Program-made: the position numbers and the translations under genes | DNA from: Candidatus Methanophagales archaeon | GTDB taxonomy: Archaea; Halobacteriota; Syntropharchaeia; Alkanophagales; Methanospirareceae | DNA: 11,612 bases | Assembly (NCBI GenBank): GCA_003601795.1 | Contig: PIXU01000017.1 | Span: forward strand, 1 to 11,612 | Direction of reading: 5' to 3' | Notes under the pieces: model-generated | The model's database searches: none | Seen by the model: the letters and a program-made list of their open reading frames with translations, nothing else | What the model was told of the DNA's origin: nothing | In this document: positions 1 to 5,788 of the stretch, in pieces | Layout: every line of letters begins with the position of its first letter | How positions within the stretch are numbered: position 1 is the stretch's first letter

Positions 1-469
1 CCTGCCGATTATGACCATTGCATTCGACAACGTTAAATATTCGAACAAGCCGGAGAAGTGGAATATGCGGGTAGTGCTTGGGATAGCAACCGTTCTGGGC
101 ATTGCAGGTGTCATATCTTCATTCGGGATCTTCTACATAGGGGAGGAGATTTTACACATGACACGTGAGTGCATTCAGCCGTTCATTTACCTGAAGCTCT
201 CTGTCGCAGGTCACCTGACCTTGTTTGTGACGCGAACAAGGGGACCTTTCTGGTCTATCAAACCCGCGAAGATTCTGCTATTTGCCGTTATCTCGACTCA
301 GACGGTTGCCACATTGATTGTAGTTTACGGGATTCTTATGCCACCAATTGGCTGGACATTGGCGTTATTTGTATGGGCTTATGCACTGGCGTGGTTCATT
401 GTAAACGATTATGTGAAGCGTGCCGCGTATGATGTCTTTGAGCATGGTAAAATTATCTTTCATAGATAA
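1..469 (+). CDS. Plasma-membrane-type proton P-type ATPase, C-terminal fragment
   Basis: This is the C-terminal end of a P-type cation ATPase of the PMA1-like proton pump group, which uses ATP to export protons across the cytoplasmic membrane. The frame is already open at base 2 (reading LPIM), so the gene begins upstream and the ATG at 11 is not the real start. The visible part opens with the conserved stretch LPIMTIAFDNVKYSNKPEKW, which in this family lies in the cytoplasmic loop before the last membrane helices. About four hydrophobic helices follow, with the family-typical FVTRTRGPFW between the second and third. The catalytic phosphorylation (DKTGT) and nucleotide-binding domains lie outside the window. 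It ends with TAA and faces the permease genes. Recognition rests on recalled family sequence and is fairly firm; the transported ion is inferred. Confidence 0.85.
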   Translation, partial: LPIMTIAFDNVKYSNKPEKWNMRVVLGIATVLGIAGVISSFGIFYIGEEILHMTRECIQPFIYLKLSVAGHLTLFVTRTRGPFWSIKPAKILLFAVISTQTVATLIVVYGILMPPIGWTLALFVWAYALAWFIVNDYVKRAAYDVFEHGKIIFHR

Positions 470-505
470 GATGCTTTAATAATATTGATTTTGCCGGTGA
501 AGAAG

Positions 506-528
506 GAAAGGGCGAAAAATACCCTTTC
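506..528. terminator. Stem-loop between convergent genes
   Basis: A perfect 7-bp inverted repeat (GAAAGGG and CCCTTTC) with a 9-nt A-rich loop lies between the ATPase gene and the end of the permease gene on the opposite strand. Its place between two converging genes suggests a bidirectional terminator. Archaeal termination depends mainly on T-tracts, and none of note follows here, so the role is uncertain. Nothing else was seen in the 109-nt gap. Confidence 0.4.
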
Positions 529-578
529 TACGTAGGAACATCGCCTCTTTAGGAAAAAGTGCAAGCATCACAAACGCT

Positions 579-1097
579 TCATTTTCGGCTTTCTATTAGT
601 TCAATAATTTCTCCCTCAACGAGAGAAGCAATAACGATATAGGGCAGCAGCACGACCACAAATAAAGCTCCAAAGTAATAGACCATCAAGGGTAGCAGTG
701 GTACTTTTATTGCCCTGCTGTATAGAAAAGCGGCAACTAAGCCATTTCTCATGCCATGGTCTCGAAGCTCTTTCAATAAAGGATACCAGACATAAATAGG
801 TCCATGGCTAATTATTCCCGCGGATATAGCTAAGAACCACCCTTTTATTCCCGACCCTTTTCCCGCGTACTTCGCCACAGTTTTTGGGTATAAGAAATAA
901 TTTATAAGCGCCATAAGAAGGATGACGAGCAATAATACTGGAATTATCTGAATAAATATGTTTCCGCTCGCTTTTAGAGCGTTATATGCCTTTTCTGGAT
1001 TGAAGAAAAAGAGAAGGAAATAGAGAAAAATAACCGCGACCAAAAAATAGAAACTATAATTATTCCCTTTTGTTTTCTTCTCCACAAAAATCTTCAT
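579..1097 (-). CDS. Permease half-protein, C-terminal-half-like (ArsP/DUF318 type)
   Basis: A 172-residue integral membrane protein with about four hydrophobic helices: residues 17-33, 47-67, 85-105 and 134-162 roughly. It has a short basic, lysine-rich N-terminus. The segment ISHGPIYVWYPLLKELRDHG followed by YSRAIKVPLLPLM resembles the second repeat of the predicted permease family COG0701 (ArsP/DUF318), whose usual members are about 300-350 residues with two repeats. This gene holds only one half; the gene just upstream on the same strand, 21 nt away, appears to hold the other. The likely product is one subunit of a heterodimeric permease. The substrate is unknown; arsenical export in bacterial ArsP is not evidence for the same role here. 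The upstream ribosome binding site is weak, so translation may depend on the preceding gene. The family call is moderate. Confidence 0.6.
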   Translation of the reverse strand: MKIFVEKKTKGNNYSFYFLVAVIFLYFLLFFFNPEKAYNALKASGNIFIQIIPVLLLVILLMALINYFLYPKTVAKYAGKGSGIKGWFLAISAGIISHGPIYVWYPLLKELRDHGMRNGLVAAFLYSRAIKVPLLPLMVYYFGALFVVVLLPYIVIASLVEGEIIELIESRK

Positions 1098-1118
1098 TTT
1101 CTGTTTTTCTCACGACCT

Positions 1119-1568
1119 TCATTGAACCACCATCAATGTGGTAACAGTTGCTACGGATACAAGGATGGCGAGGAAGAAACTCAGGGAGTTTCTAATAACT
1201 GCGAATCGCTTTCCGAGAAAGGCAACTTCAGCAGGAAATTGAGTTACGGCAACTGTAACCCATGTCACTATGAAGGCGGTTATCGCAAAGAGACTCACAC
1301 CCTTGTTCATAAGCTCCCCACCTATTATATAGCTATTGACAGCATTACCTGCTGCGATACTACCCATTGCGGAACCAATTATCGTATCATGAAACAACTC
1401 CCCGGTAAACACAGATGCAATAAACTGTTTTGATACAAGGGTTAGGAAAAGCCCCAGAAGGAGGACGACACCCAGCAACGTTGGAAGAGCTGTCCCTAAA
1501 CTTCTGAATGCACGGTAAAACGATATGACAATGCTTCTCTCACCACCATTAGGTTTCGGATTAGTCAT
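1119..1568 (-). CDS. Permease half-protein, N-terminal-half-like (ArsP/DUF318 type)
   Basis: A 149-residue membrane protein with about four helices (roughly 28-48, 58-75, 88-112 and 125-147). Between helices it has a glycine-rich segment, GSAMGSIAAGNAVNSYIIGG, which is the kind of conserved loop seen in the first repeat of COG0701/ArsP permeases. The length is half of a usual family member, and the next gene downstream supplies a similar half, so the two probably act together. Its ATG lies inside the end of the radical SAM gene: the eight bases ATGACTAA carry both this start and the upstream stop, so the two are probably translationally coupled. Substrate unknown. An alternative is an unrelated four-helix membrane protein pair, but paired order and matched size favour a split permease. 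Confidence 0.6.
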   Translation of the reverse strand: MTNPKPNGGERSIVISFYRAFRSLGTALPTLLGVVLLLGLFLTLVSKQFIASVFTGELFHDTIIGSAMGSIAAGNAVNSYIIGGELMNKGVSLFAITAFIVTWVTVAVTQFPAEVAFLGKRFAVIRNSLSFFLAILVSVATVTTLMVVQ

Positions 1569-2541
1569 GTCCTCTTTTTTCCTCCATTGTAAGCCAGAAG
1601 ATTTTTTCCCTGTATTTAACTTTCTTTATTTTTCCGCTTTCCTCCAGCCTCGTTAAGCTGTCGTGAACCTCTCTTTCCTCAACCTCAAATTTTTTTAGTG
1701 TGTCTATAACCTGCTCCTCGCGCATTGGATGCCGTCTTATTATTGCTAATATCGCGTCTTCGGGGTTTGTGAATCCCTCAGCGGAAAATTCACCTGTCTC
1801 CTCTGCGGTAATATCTACTACATTGACATCACTGAGAATCGCATGTGCTAATGCGATGCTCTCTTTATCAGGAGGCACAGCCCACGGTTCCGCCGGCGGT
1901 CTTATCGGGACATTTATATACGTTCGGTTGGGCTCTATGGGGCGAAGCCTGCTTTTTATCGCTTCTAATTCCTCTTCTGAGTCATTGAGCCCTTTTACCA
2001 GCATGACTTCTGCCCATATCTCACCGTCATATTCTTGCCTGAACTTTTCCATGCCTTCGACAACCGCTTCAAAATCAATCCCTCGATGCGGTCTGTTTAT
2101 CCGTCTGAATGTTTCAGCAGTGCCTGCGTCAAGCGATGGCATAACAACGTCTGCTTGTGAAAGGTCGTTTCTTACATCTTCTCGGTAAAGAAGCGAACCG
2201 TTTGTATCAACGGCTGTGGGTATATCCGCTATTTCTTTGGTCTTCCTGATTAGCCAACCGAGGCTTTTGCATAACGTCGGTTCGCCTTCGCCTACGAAGG
2301 TGACAAAATCTATTTTGCTGTGGCTATGGCTACTTTCTACTTCTATTACTCTTCTGATTTCGTTCAGCATCTCTTCCGGAGGGAAGAAGTCTTTACGCTG
2401 AATGGTCATGTGCGTTGTCCTGCCGAGCTGGCAGTACACACAGGAGTAGTCACAGGTTTTGAATGGAATTGGGCCAACGCCTAAAGAGCGACCAAGACGC
2501 CGTGATGGTACTGGTCCATAGACTTTTTTCATATTGTACAT
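1561..2541 (-). CDS. Radical SAM protein, COG0731 type, with C-terminal winged-helix domain
   Basis: A 326-residue radical SAM enzyme. The N-terminus has the family signature YGPVPSRRLGRSLG (residues 8-21) followed by the [4Fe-4S]/SAM-binding cysteines C30, C34 and C37 in a CX3CX2C arrangement (CDYSCVYC). GEGEP (84-88) is the SAM-binding GGEP-like motif. The rest of the TIM-barrel core runs to about residue 240. A charged, helical C-terminal region (about 250-326) looks like a winged-helix domain. This group is annotated as an Fe-S oxidoreductase distantly related to the wybutosine enzyme TYW1; the reaction of this stand-alone form is not known to me. The start could be the ATG at 2541 or the in-frame ATG at 2532. 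It leads an operon with the two permease halves, the first of which overlaps its stop codon. Confidence 0.85.
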   Translation of the reverse strand: MYNMKKVYGPVPSRRLGRSLGVGPIPFKTCDYSCVYCQLGRTTHMTIQRKDFFPPEEMLNEIRRVIEVESSHSHSKIDFVTFVGEGEPTLCKSLGWLIRKTKEIADIPTAVDTNGSLLYREDVRNDLSQADVVMPSLDAGTAETFRRINRPHRGIDFEAVVEGMEKFRQEYDGEIWAEVMLVKGLNDSEEELEAIKSRLRPIEPNRTYINVPIRPPAEPWAVPPDKESIALAHAILSDVNVVDITAEETGEFSAEGFTNPEDAILAIIRRHPMREEQVIDTLKKFEVEEREVHDSLTRLEESGKIKKVKYREKIFWLTMEEKRGHD

Positions 2542-2550
2542 CTCTGAACT

Positions 2551-2576
2551 ATTATATGTCGCATCATATTAAACTT
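2551..2576 (-). promoter_or_regulatory. Possible promoter of the radical SAM/permease operon
   Basis: On the minus strand the 35 nt before the ATG at 2541 contain two AT-rich TATA-like elements, TTTAATAT (about 2567-2574) and CATATAAT (about 2553-2560). The first is centred some 28 nt before the ATG, which would give a leaderless or nearly leaderless transcript. There is no clear Shine-Dalgarno sequence, which agrees. This is read by eye only. Confidence 0.35.
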
Positions 2577-2621
2577 TAGCCTTCCTAAAAAGCAAAAAAA
2601 TCTTTTTATTAAAGCCGAGCG

Positions 2622-2653
2622 GTACTATAAAAGTTCAAATGTTATTTAATATA
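2622..2653 (+). promoter_or_regulatory. Possible promoter of the potassium channel gene
   Basis: Two TATA-like elements precede the channel ATG at 2675: ACTATAAAAG (2624-2633) and ATTTAATATA (2644-2653). The second lies about 25 nt before the ATG and would give a leaderless mRNA; the first would give a short leader of some 20 nt. No Shine-Dalgarno sequence is visible before the ATG, which favours the leaderless reading. The 133-nt gap therefore seems to hold two divergent promoters. Confidence 0.35.
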
Positions 2654-2674
2654 CATAAAGCTCGATTTTGAAAC

Positions 2675-3682
2675 ATGGAACCAGTACGACACATATTGAT
2701 TGCTATTTGTTCCTTGCTCGTGGTGATTATGGTAGGGACGGTGGGCTTTTGGTATATCGAAGCCCAACAGCAACTCTCTCTGCTTGATGCCCTCTACATG
2801 ACCATAGCCACAATTACCACCGTTGGATATGGCGATATAGTTCCTGAGACCCCAGCCGGAAGGGTATTTGCGGCAGGATTGATGATTTCGGGCGTAGGCG
2901 TAGCCTTATATGTACTGGTAGAGATAATGGGATTAATACTGGAAGGAAGGTTAAGCAAAGCTTTTGGTATAGCAAAGGAGAGAAGGAGCGTGGCAAAGAT
3001 GAAAAACCACAAGATAATATGCGGTGGAGGTCGCACAGGGAGTGTAACAGCAGAAGAATTCAGAAAAGAAGGCTTAGATTTTGTAATCATTGAGCATGAT
3101 TCTGCGATTGCAATAGAACTAAGGAAGAAGAATTTGTCGGTGGTGGAAGGAGACGCGACGTTGGATGAGACTTTAATAGAAGCAGGCGTAGAACGTGCTT
3201 CTGGTCTGGTATCCACTTTACCTTCGGATTCTGATAATTTGTTCCTCTGCATTGCTGCGAAGGAACTCAATAAGAATCTGGAGATAGTAACAAGAGCGAG
3301 TTCTGAAGAGGCTGCTAAGCGGCTATACAGTGTTGGTGTAAAAAAAGTGATTTTAATGGAAAAAATAGGAGGGAGGAGGTTGGCAAGAAGCTTAACAAAG
3401 CCGGCAATCGCTGATTTCCTCGAGTTCGCTACGAAGACTGGGGAGATATCGTTAGAAAGTTTAACGGTTGGACATGGTGCTAAGATTGCAAATAAGCGCG
3501 TTAGAGACGCATGTAGTATCTTAGGGATAAAGGAAAAAGTAGGAACAACAATAGTCGCTATCATAAGGGGCGAGGAAGTTATAAACATAGGTCCTGATGA
3601 TGAAATACGGGAGGGCGATACAGTAGTGGTCATCGGGAAGCGGGAATCGCTGGATAATATCAGGGAGCAGGAGTTCTTCTAA
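2675..3682 (+). CDS. Potassium channel with RCK (TrkA-N/TrkA-C) regulatory domains, MthK-like
   Basis: A 335-residue ligand-gated potassium channel. Residues 7-27 form the first membrane helix, 36-47 the pore helix, TTVGYGD (48-54) is the potassium selectivity filter, and 63-90 the second helix. After a short basic linker, residues 110-230 form the RCK-N Rossmann domain with GGGRTG (117-122) and the GDAT motif typical of TrkA-N. Residues about 250-335 match the TrkA-C domain. This two-TM plus one-RCK plan and the length match MthK of Methanothermobacter (about 336 residues), a calcium-gated tetramer with an octameric RCK ring. The gating ligand here cannot be told from sequence. Met109 begins a possible separate RCK-only product with its own ribosome binding site. 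The gene stands alone, divergent from the radical SAM operon and convergent with the MinD gene. Confidence 0.92.
   Translation: MEPVRHILIAICSLLVVIMVGTVGFWYIEAQQQLSLLDALYMTIATITTVGYGDIVPETPAGRVFAAGLMISGVGVALYVLVEIMGLILEGRLSKAFGIAKERRSVAKMKNHKIICGGGRTGSVTAEEFRKEGLDFVIIEHDSAIAIELRKKNLSVVEGDATLDETLIEAGVERASGLVSTLPSDSDNLFLCIAAKELNKNLEIVTRASSEEAAKRLYSVGVKKVILMEKIGGRRLARSLTKPAIADFLEFATKTGEISLESLTVGHGAKIANKRVRDACSILGIKEKVGTTIVAIIRGEEVINIGPDDEIREGDTVVVIGKRESLDNIREQEFF
2974..3001 (+). promoter_or_regulatory. Internal ribosome binding site and start for a free RCK domain
   Basis: Inside the channel gene two Shine-Dalgarno-like purine runs, AAAGGAG (2974-2980) and GAAGGAG (2982-2988), precede an in-frame ATG at 2999-3001, Met109 of the channel, with a 10-nt gap from the second. 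Translation from here would give a soluble RCK protein of 227 residues. In MthK a soluble RCK protein is made from an internal start at Met107 and completes the gating ring. The sites and frame are seen; their use is inferred. Confidence 0.5.
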
Positions 3683-3687
3683 CAAAC

Positions 3688-3703
3688 TTTTTGTGCGCAA
3701 AAA
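3688..3703. terminator. Short hairpin with T-tracts between convergent genes
   Basis: TTTTTG, a TGCG loop and CAAAAA form a 6-bp inverted repeat in the 25-nt gap between the end of the channel gene and the end of the MinD gene. Because the arms are T and A runs, either strand gives a U-tract in the transcript, as expected for a two-way archaeal terminator. Confidence 0.45.
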
Positions 3704-3707
3704 CCCT

Positions 3708-4595
3708 TCATCCGAAGCAATTTATACCCATCCACAAATCCTTTATCGCCTCCGACACCTTGCCCTCCGAGAATTCAACCACAGGCATGCCAGCGACCAT
3801 TGCCTCAGTGACCACAGGGTCATAAGGAATGTTTCCAACAACTTCTATTCCACGCTGCCGGCAAAACGCGGTAATCCTCCGGCTGTTCTCCTCATTAATG
3901 TCGTATTTGTTGATGCAGACGACTGAACCAATCCCGAAATGAGAGGTCATATCCAGGATTCGTTCGAGGTCATGCAGTCCGGACATCGTGGGCTCGGTAA
4001 CGATGAGTGCAAGGTCCACGCCAGTCAGGGACGCAATTACTGGACAGCCGATGCCTGGCGCTCCGTCAATCAGAATGAGTTCACTGTTTTCCTTTTCTGC
4101 AACCTGCTGTGCGCGGTCTCTAACCTCAGTGACCAGTTTTCCAGACGTTTCTTCCGCGATATTTAGCTGTGCATGCGCCATTGTGCCATATTCAGTTTTT
4201 GATATAAATGTATAACCGGAAACACGCTCTTTAAGCGTAATTGCCTCCTGCGGGCACGAAAACACACAAGCGCCGCAGCCCTCGCAACGTGCGGAATTGA
4301 CTGCATAACCTGATTCTTCAGTCAAAATTATCGCATTGAATCTACATGTTTCTTCGCATGTGCCGCACTCGGTACATAGCGTTTTATCCATAACGGCAAC
4401 TTTCAGTCCTTTAAACTCCTTCCGCTCTATGATTTCCGGATGCAACAGTAGATGGAGGTCTGGTGCGTCCACATCGCAGTCTGCAATGACTTTGTTCTCC
4501 GCGAGGGCGGCGAAAGAGGCTACAAGTGTCGTTTTCCCTGTGCCTCCTTTTCCACTTATAACGGTTATTTGTTTCAACACTTTTTTCTTTTTCAC
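3708..4595 (-). CDS. MinD-superfamily P-loop ATPase with inserted ferredoxin domain (COG1149 type)
   Basis: A 295-residue soluble ATPase. The deviant Walker A motif SGKGGTGKTT (14-23) and the downstream ILIDGAPGIG (174-183) place it in the MinD/Mrp/NifH-like SIMIBI ATPases. Between the two lies a two-cluster ferredoxin insert with cysteines 74, 77, 80, 84 and 104, 107, 110, 114, the usual plan of the archaeal 'MinD-ferredoxin' group. These proteins are commonly found beside NifX/NifB-like genes and are thought to act in metal-cluster or cofactor assembly; the exact substrate is unknown. The start is a GTG at 4595; GTG codons at 4602 (other frame) and 4580 are near, and no clear ribosome binding site is seen, so the start is uncertain by about five residues. 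A palindrome lies directly upstream. A broken NifX-type gene and a zinc-ribbon ORF precede it on the same strand. Confidence 0.92.
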   Translation of the reverse strand: MKKKKVLKQITVISGKGGTGKTTLVASFAALAENKVIADCDVDAPDLHLLLHPEIIERKEFKGLKVAVMDKTLCTECGTCEETCRFNAIILTEESGYAVNSARCEGCGACVFSCPQEAITLKERVSGYTFISKTEYGTMAHAQLNIAEETSGKLVTEVRDRAQQVAEKENSELILIDGAPGIGCPVIASLTGVDLALIVTEPTMSGLHDLERILDMTSHFGIGSVVCINKYDINEENSRRITAFCRQRGIEVVGNIPYDPVVTEAMVAGMPVVEFSEGKVSEAIKDLWMGINCFG

Positions 4596-4601
4596 AAAAC
4601 A

Positions 4602-4619
4602 CTTTCTTTTTAAAGAAAG
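4602..4619. repeat. Palindrome next to the MinD gene start
   Basis: CTTTCTTT, a TT centre and AAAGAAAG form a perfect 8-bp inverted repeat that ends seven bases from the GTG start of the MinD gene. It could be an operator or an RNA hairpin that controls initiation. It resembles the larger palindrome 33 nt further upstream. Confidence 0.5.
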
Positions 4620-4652
4620 AACCAGTGCTAAGAAAAATATAATTCTTTTGGT

Positions 4653-4677
4653 AAAGCTTTTCTTTAAGAAAAGCTTT
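4653..4677. repeat. 25-bp perfect palindrome upstream of the MinD gene
   Basis: AAAGCTTTTCTT, one central T and AAGAAAAGCTTT make a perfect inverted repeat with 12-bp arms. It lies in the 180-nt gap between the zinc-ribbon ORF and the MinD gene. Its core (TTCTTTAAGAA) is close to that of the palindrome at 4602-4619. Two similar palindromes in one upstream region suggest paired operator sites, or hairpins that end or process the upstream transcript. Confidence 0.6.
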
Positions 4678-4775
4678 GTGAAAATCTATGTAATCTATAG
4701 TGGTTATAAGAGAACTTTATCAACTATCCCTGCGAACCGCTCCGTGAATTTATCTGCTCTTTTTCCCTACTCCCT

Positions 4776-4970
4776 CTACTTGCAGAAAGAGCTACTACCG
4801 CCGGAACTGCCGATATCCGCTACCATGCTGTTTTCCTCATATAGCTTTGACCAGCACCCCTGACAAACCATAATGCGTCGTCCAAGCTCTTTGTGGTTTG
4901 CTTCCATTCTACTCCCTTCTTTTCCACACAGTTCACACTCTTTTCTTTTATCACCTCCTCTTAATTTCCT
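4776..4970 (-). CDS. Small zinc-ribbon-like protein without a canonical start codon
   Basis: An open frame of 64 codons on the minus strand, ending in TAG, that contains CELCGKEGSR, then about fifteen residues, then VCQGCWSKLYEEN. The two CX2C pairs (Cys12/Cys15 and Cys36/Cys39 counted from the first open codon) look like a small zinc ribbon. It ends in a glycine/serine-rich tail (GSSGGSSSFCK) with a further cysteine. No ATG, GTG or TTG in this frame lies before the first CX2C pair; the only early ATG would remove that pair. Yet a perfect Shine-Dalgarno match lies 12 nt before the first cysteine codon. Either the start codon has been lost by mutation or misreading, or an unusual start is used. 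It lies 39 nt beyond the stop of the NifX-type gene, so the two are probably co-transcribed. I do not recognise the family. Confidence 0.5.
   Translation of the reverse strand, partial: RKLRGGDKRKECELCGKEGSRMEANHKELGRRIMVCQGCWSKLYEENSMVADIGSSGGSSSFCK
4950..4959 (-). promoter_or_regulatory. Perfect Shine-Dalgarno sequence before the zinc-ribbon ORF
   Basis: On the minus strand these ten bases read AGGAGGTGAT, the full complement of the usual archaeal 16S rRNA 3' end. It is the strongest ribosome binding site in the window, but the following 12 nt before the CX2C coding region have no ATG, GTG or TTG in the zinc-ribbon frame. Confidence 0.7.
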
Positions 4971-5009
4971 CTATTCTTTTCTTCACTTTTTTCTTTTTAG
5001 CTTTTTTTC

Positions 5010-5425
5010 TTATGCCCTTCTACTCTTAGAGCTTTCTGTCGGACAAAAGCTTCCGACTGAGCCCTCTGCAAATCTACCGCTTTTGTACATCTCAACTACT
5101 TCTTTCACCGTACCATACGCGCCGGCGGCAATTTTTGCACCGGCTGTAGAAAGTACCTGAAAAGCATTTGGACCTATATTCCCGGATATGAGCACATCCA
5201 CTCCTCTATTCACTATTGTTTGTGCTGCTTGAGTCCCTGCTCCCGGTGCAGCAATAGCATCGTTTGGCATCGCTTCGCGAACGCCATCGTATCCGGGTCA
5301 ACGAACACGAAATATTTGCATCTTCCAAACCTCGGGTCTACATGCGCGTTCAAATCCCCTGCCATCGCAGTTACGCACATCTTCATCTTTTCTCCATCTT
5401 TTCCCTTTTTACTTTTCTTTCCCAT
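5010..5425 (-). pseudogene. NifX/NifB-family (dinitrogenase Fe-Mo cofactor biosynthesis domain) protein, frameshifted
   Basis: Two overlapping frames together give one domain of the NifX/NifB C-terminal family (PF02579). The first (5425 down to about 5280) reads MKMCVTAMAGDLNAHVDPRF and on to DPDTMAF, the usual N-terminal strand and DPRFGRC motif. The second (from about 5276 down to 5010) reads AMPNDAIAAPGAGTQAAQTI and on to GNIGPNAFQ and AGAYGTVKEVV. Joined, they make a full-length protein of about 120 residues. The break is at TTCGCGAAGCG; removing one CG pair gives TTC GAA GCG, that is MAFEAMPNDA, as expected for the family. The likely start is the ATG at 5386 or 5380 behind a GGAG, not the one at 5425. 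Such proteins bind metal-cofactor precursors and are often next to MinD-ferredoxin ATPases, as here. A sequencing error is as likely as a real mutation. Confidence 0.8.
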
Positions 5426-5437
5426 TATGTTTATATA

Positions 5438-5533
5438 TCAGGATATTCCCTCATACACTTGCGAATAACCGCCCTCCTCACAATCTTCCTTCTCTTCCAC
5501 GGATTTCTCAATCTCGTTTTCTATCCTTTCCAC
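5438..5533 (-). CDS. Possible 31-residue charged protein
   Basis: A short minus-strand frame beginning at a GTG and ending in TGA 13 nt before the ATG at 5425. It reads MERIENEIEKSVEEKEDCEE, followed by GGYSQVYEGIS: strongly acidic with a helical start and one cysteine. The frame stays open upstream for about 29 more codons without an ATG. The base composition is protein-like, but there is no clear ribosome binding site and I recognise no family. It may be a leader peptide, a relic, or chance. Confidence 0.2.
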   Translation of the reverse strand: MERIENEIEKSVEEKEDCEEGGYSQVYEGIS

Positions 5534-5567
5534 CTTTGCTGAAGCCGCGCCCTTTCCACGTAAGGAA

Positions 5568-5577
5568 TTAATAAACT
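5568..5577 (-). promoter_or_regulatory. Possible promoter of the NifX/zinc-ribbon/MinD cluster
   Basis: AGTTTATTAA on the minus strand is TATA-like and would start transcription near 5545, just before the small ORF at 5533. It is the only good candidate before this cluster. The remaining part of the 5534-5788 gap is AT-rich and otherwise empty as far as I can see. Confidence 0.3.
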
Positions 5578-5741
5578 TTCGATGATTCAGAAGGAGAACT
5601 ATAATCTCTCAAGAAACATCTTAAGATATACGCAATCAGTAAAATCTTATAGCGAAGAAAATTTAATTGTGCAACACACACGAAAAGCTGAAAATGGTTG
5701 ATGTTTATAAATAAGAACCGTTAATTATTGTCATCTATCAC

Positions 5742-5751
5742 GTTTAAAAAT
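5742..5751 (+). promoter_or_regulatory. Possible promoter of the AmmeMemoRadiSam radical SAM gene
   Basis: GTTTAAAAAT is TATA-like and would place a transcription start near 5770-5775, about 15-20 nt before the ATG at 5789. A second candidate, GTTTATAAAT at 5703-5712, would give a longer leader. Assigned by eye. Confidence 0.3.
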
Positions 5752-5788
5752 TTCGCAAACCAGCTACTACATTAATCAAAAGGCTAAA

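Noticed and set aside
2794..3633. Long 279-codon open frame on the minus strand opposite the potassium channel.
   Set aside because: It is the antisense shadow of a clearly conserved channel gene, low in complexity and rich in serine and proline, with no recognisable domain.
4690..4778. Frame continuing beyond the zinc-ribbon TAG through a second TAG into a 20-codon helical-looking stretch, as if pyrrolysine were inserted at UAG.
   Set aside because: Twenty open codons are expected by chance, nothing links the stretch to the ribbon, and no pyrrolysine genes are in view.
4873..5160. 95-codon plus-strand ORF rich in serine, leucine and phenylalanine that looks like a membrane protein.
   Set aside because: It is the complement of the purine-rich minus strand with the zinc-ribbon and NifX-type ORFs; the composition produces false hydrophobicity.
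5010..5270. Reading the 86-codon frame beginning MPNDA as an independent gene.
   Set aside because: It lacks the N-terminal strand and DPRFGRC motif of its family, which lie directly upstream in another frame; one frameshifted gene explains both.
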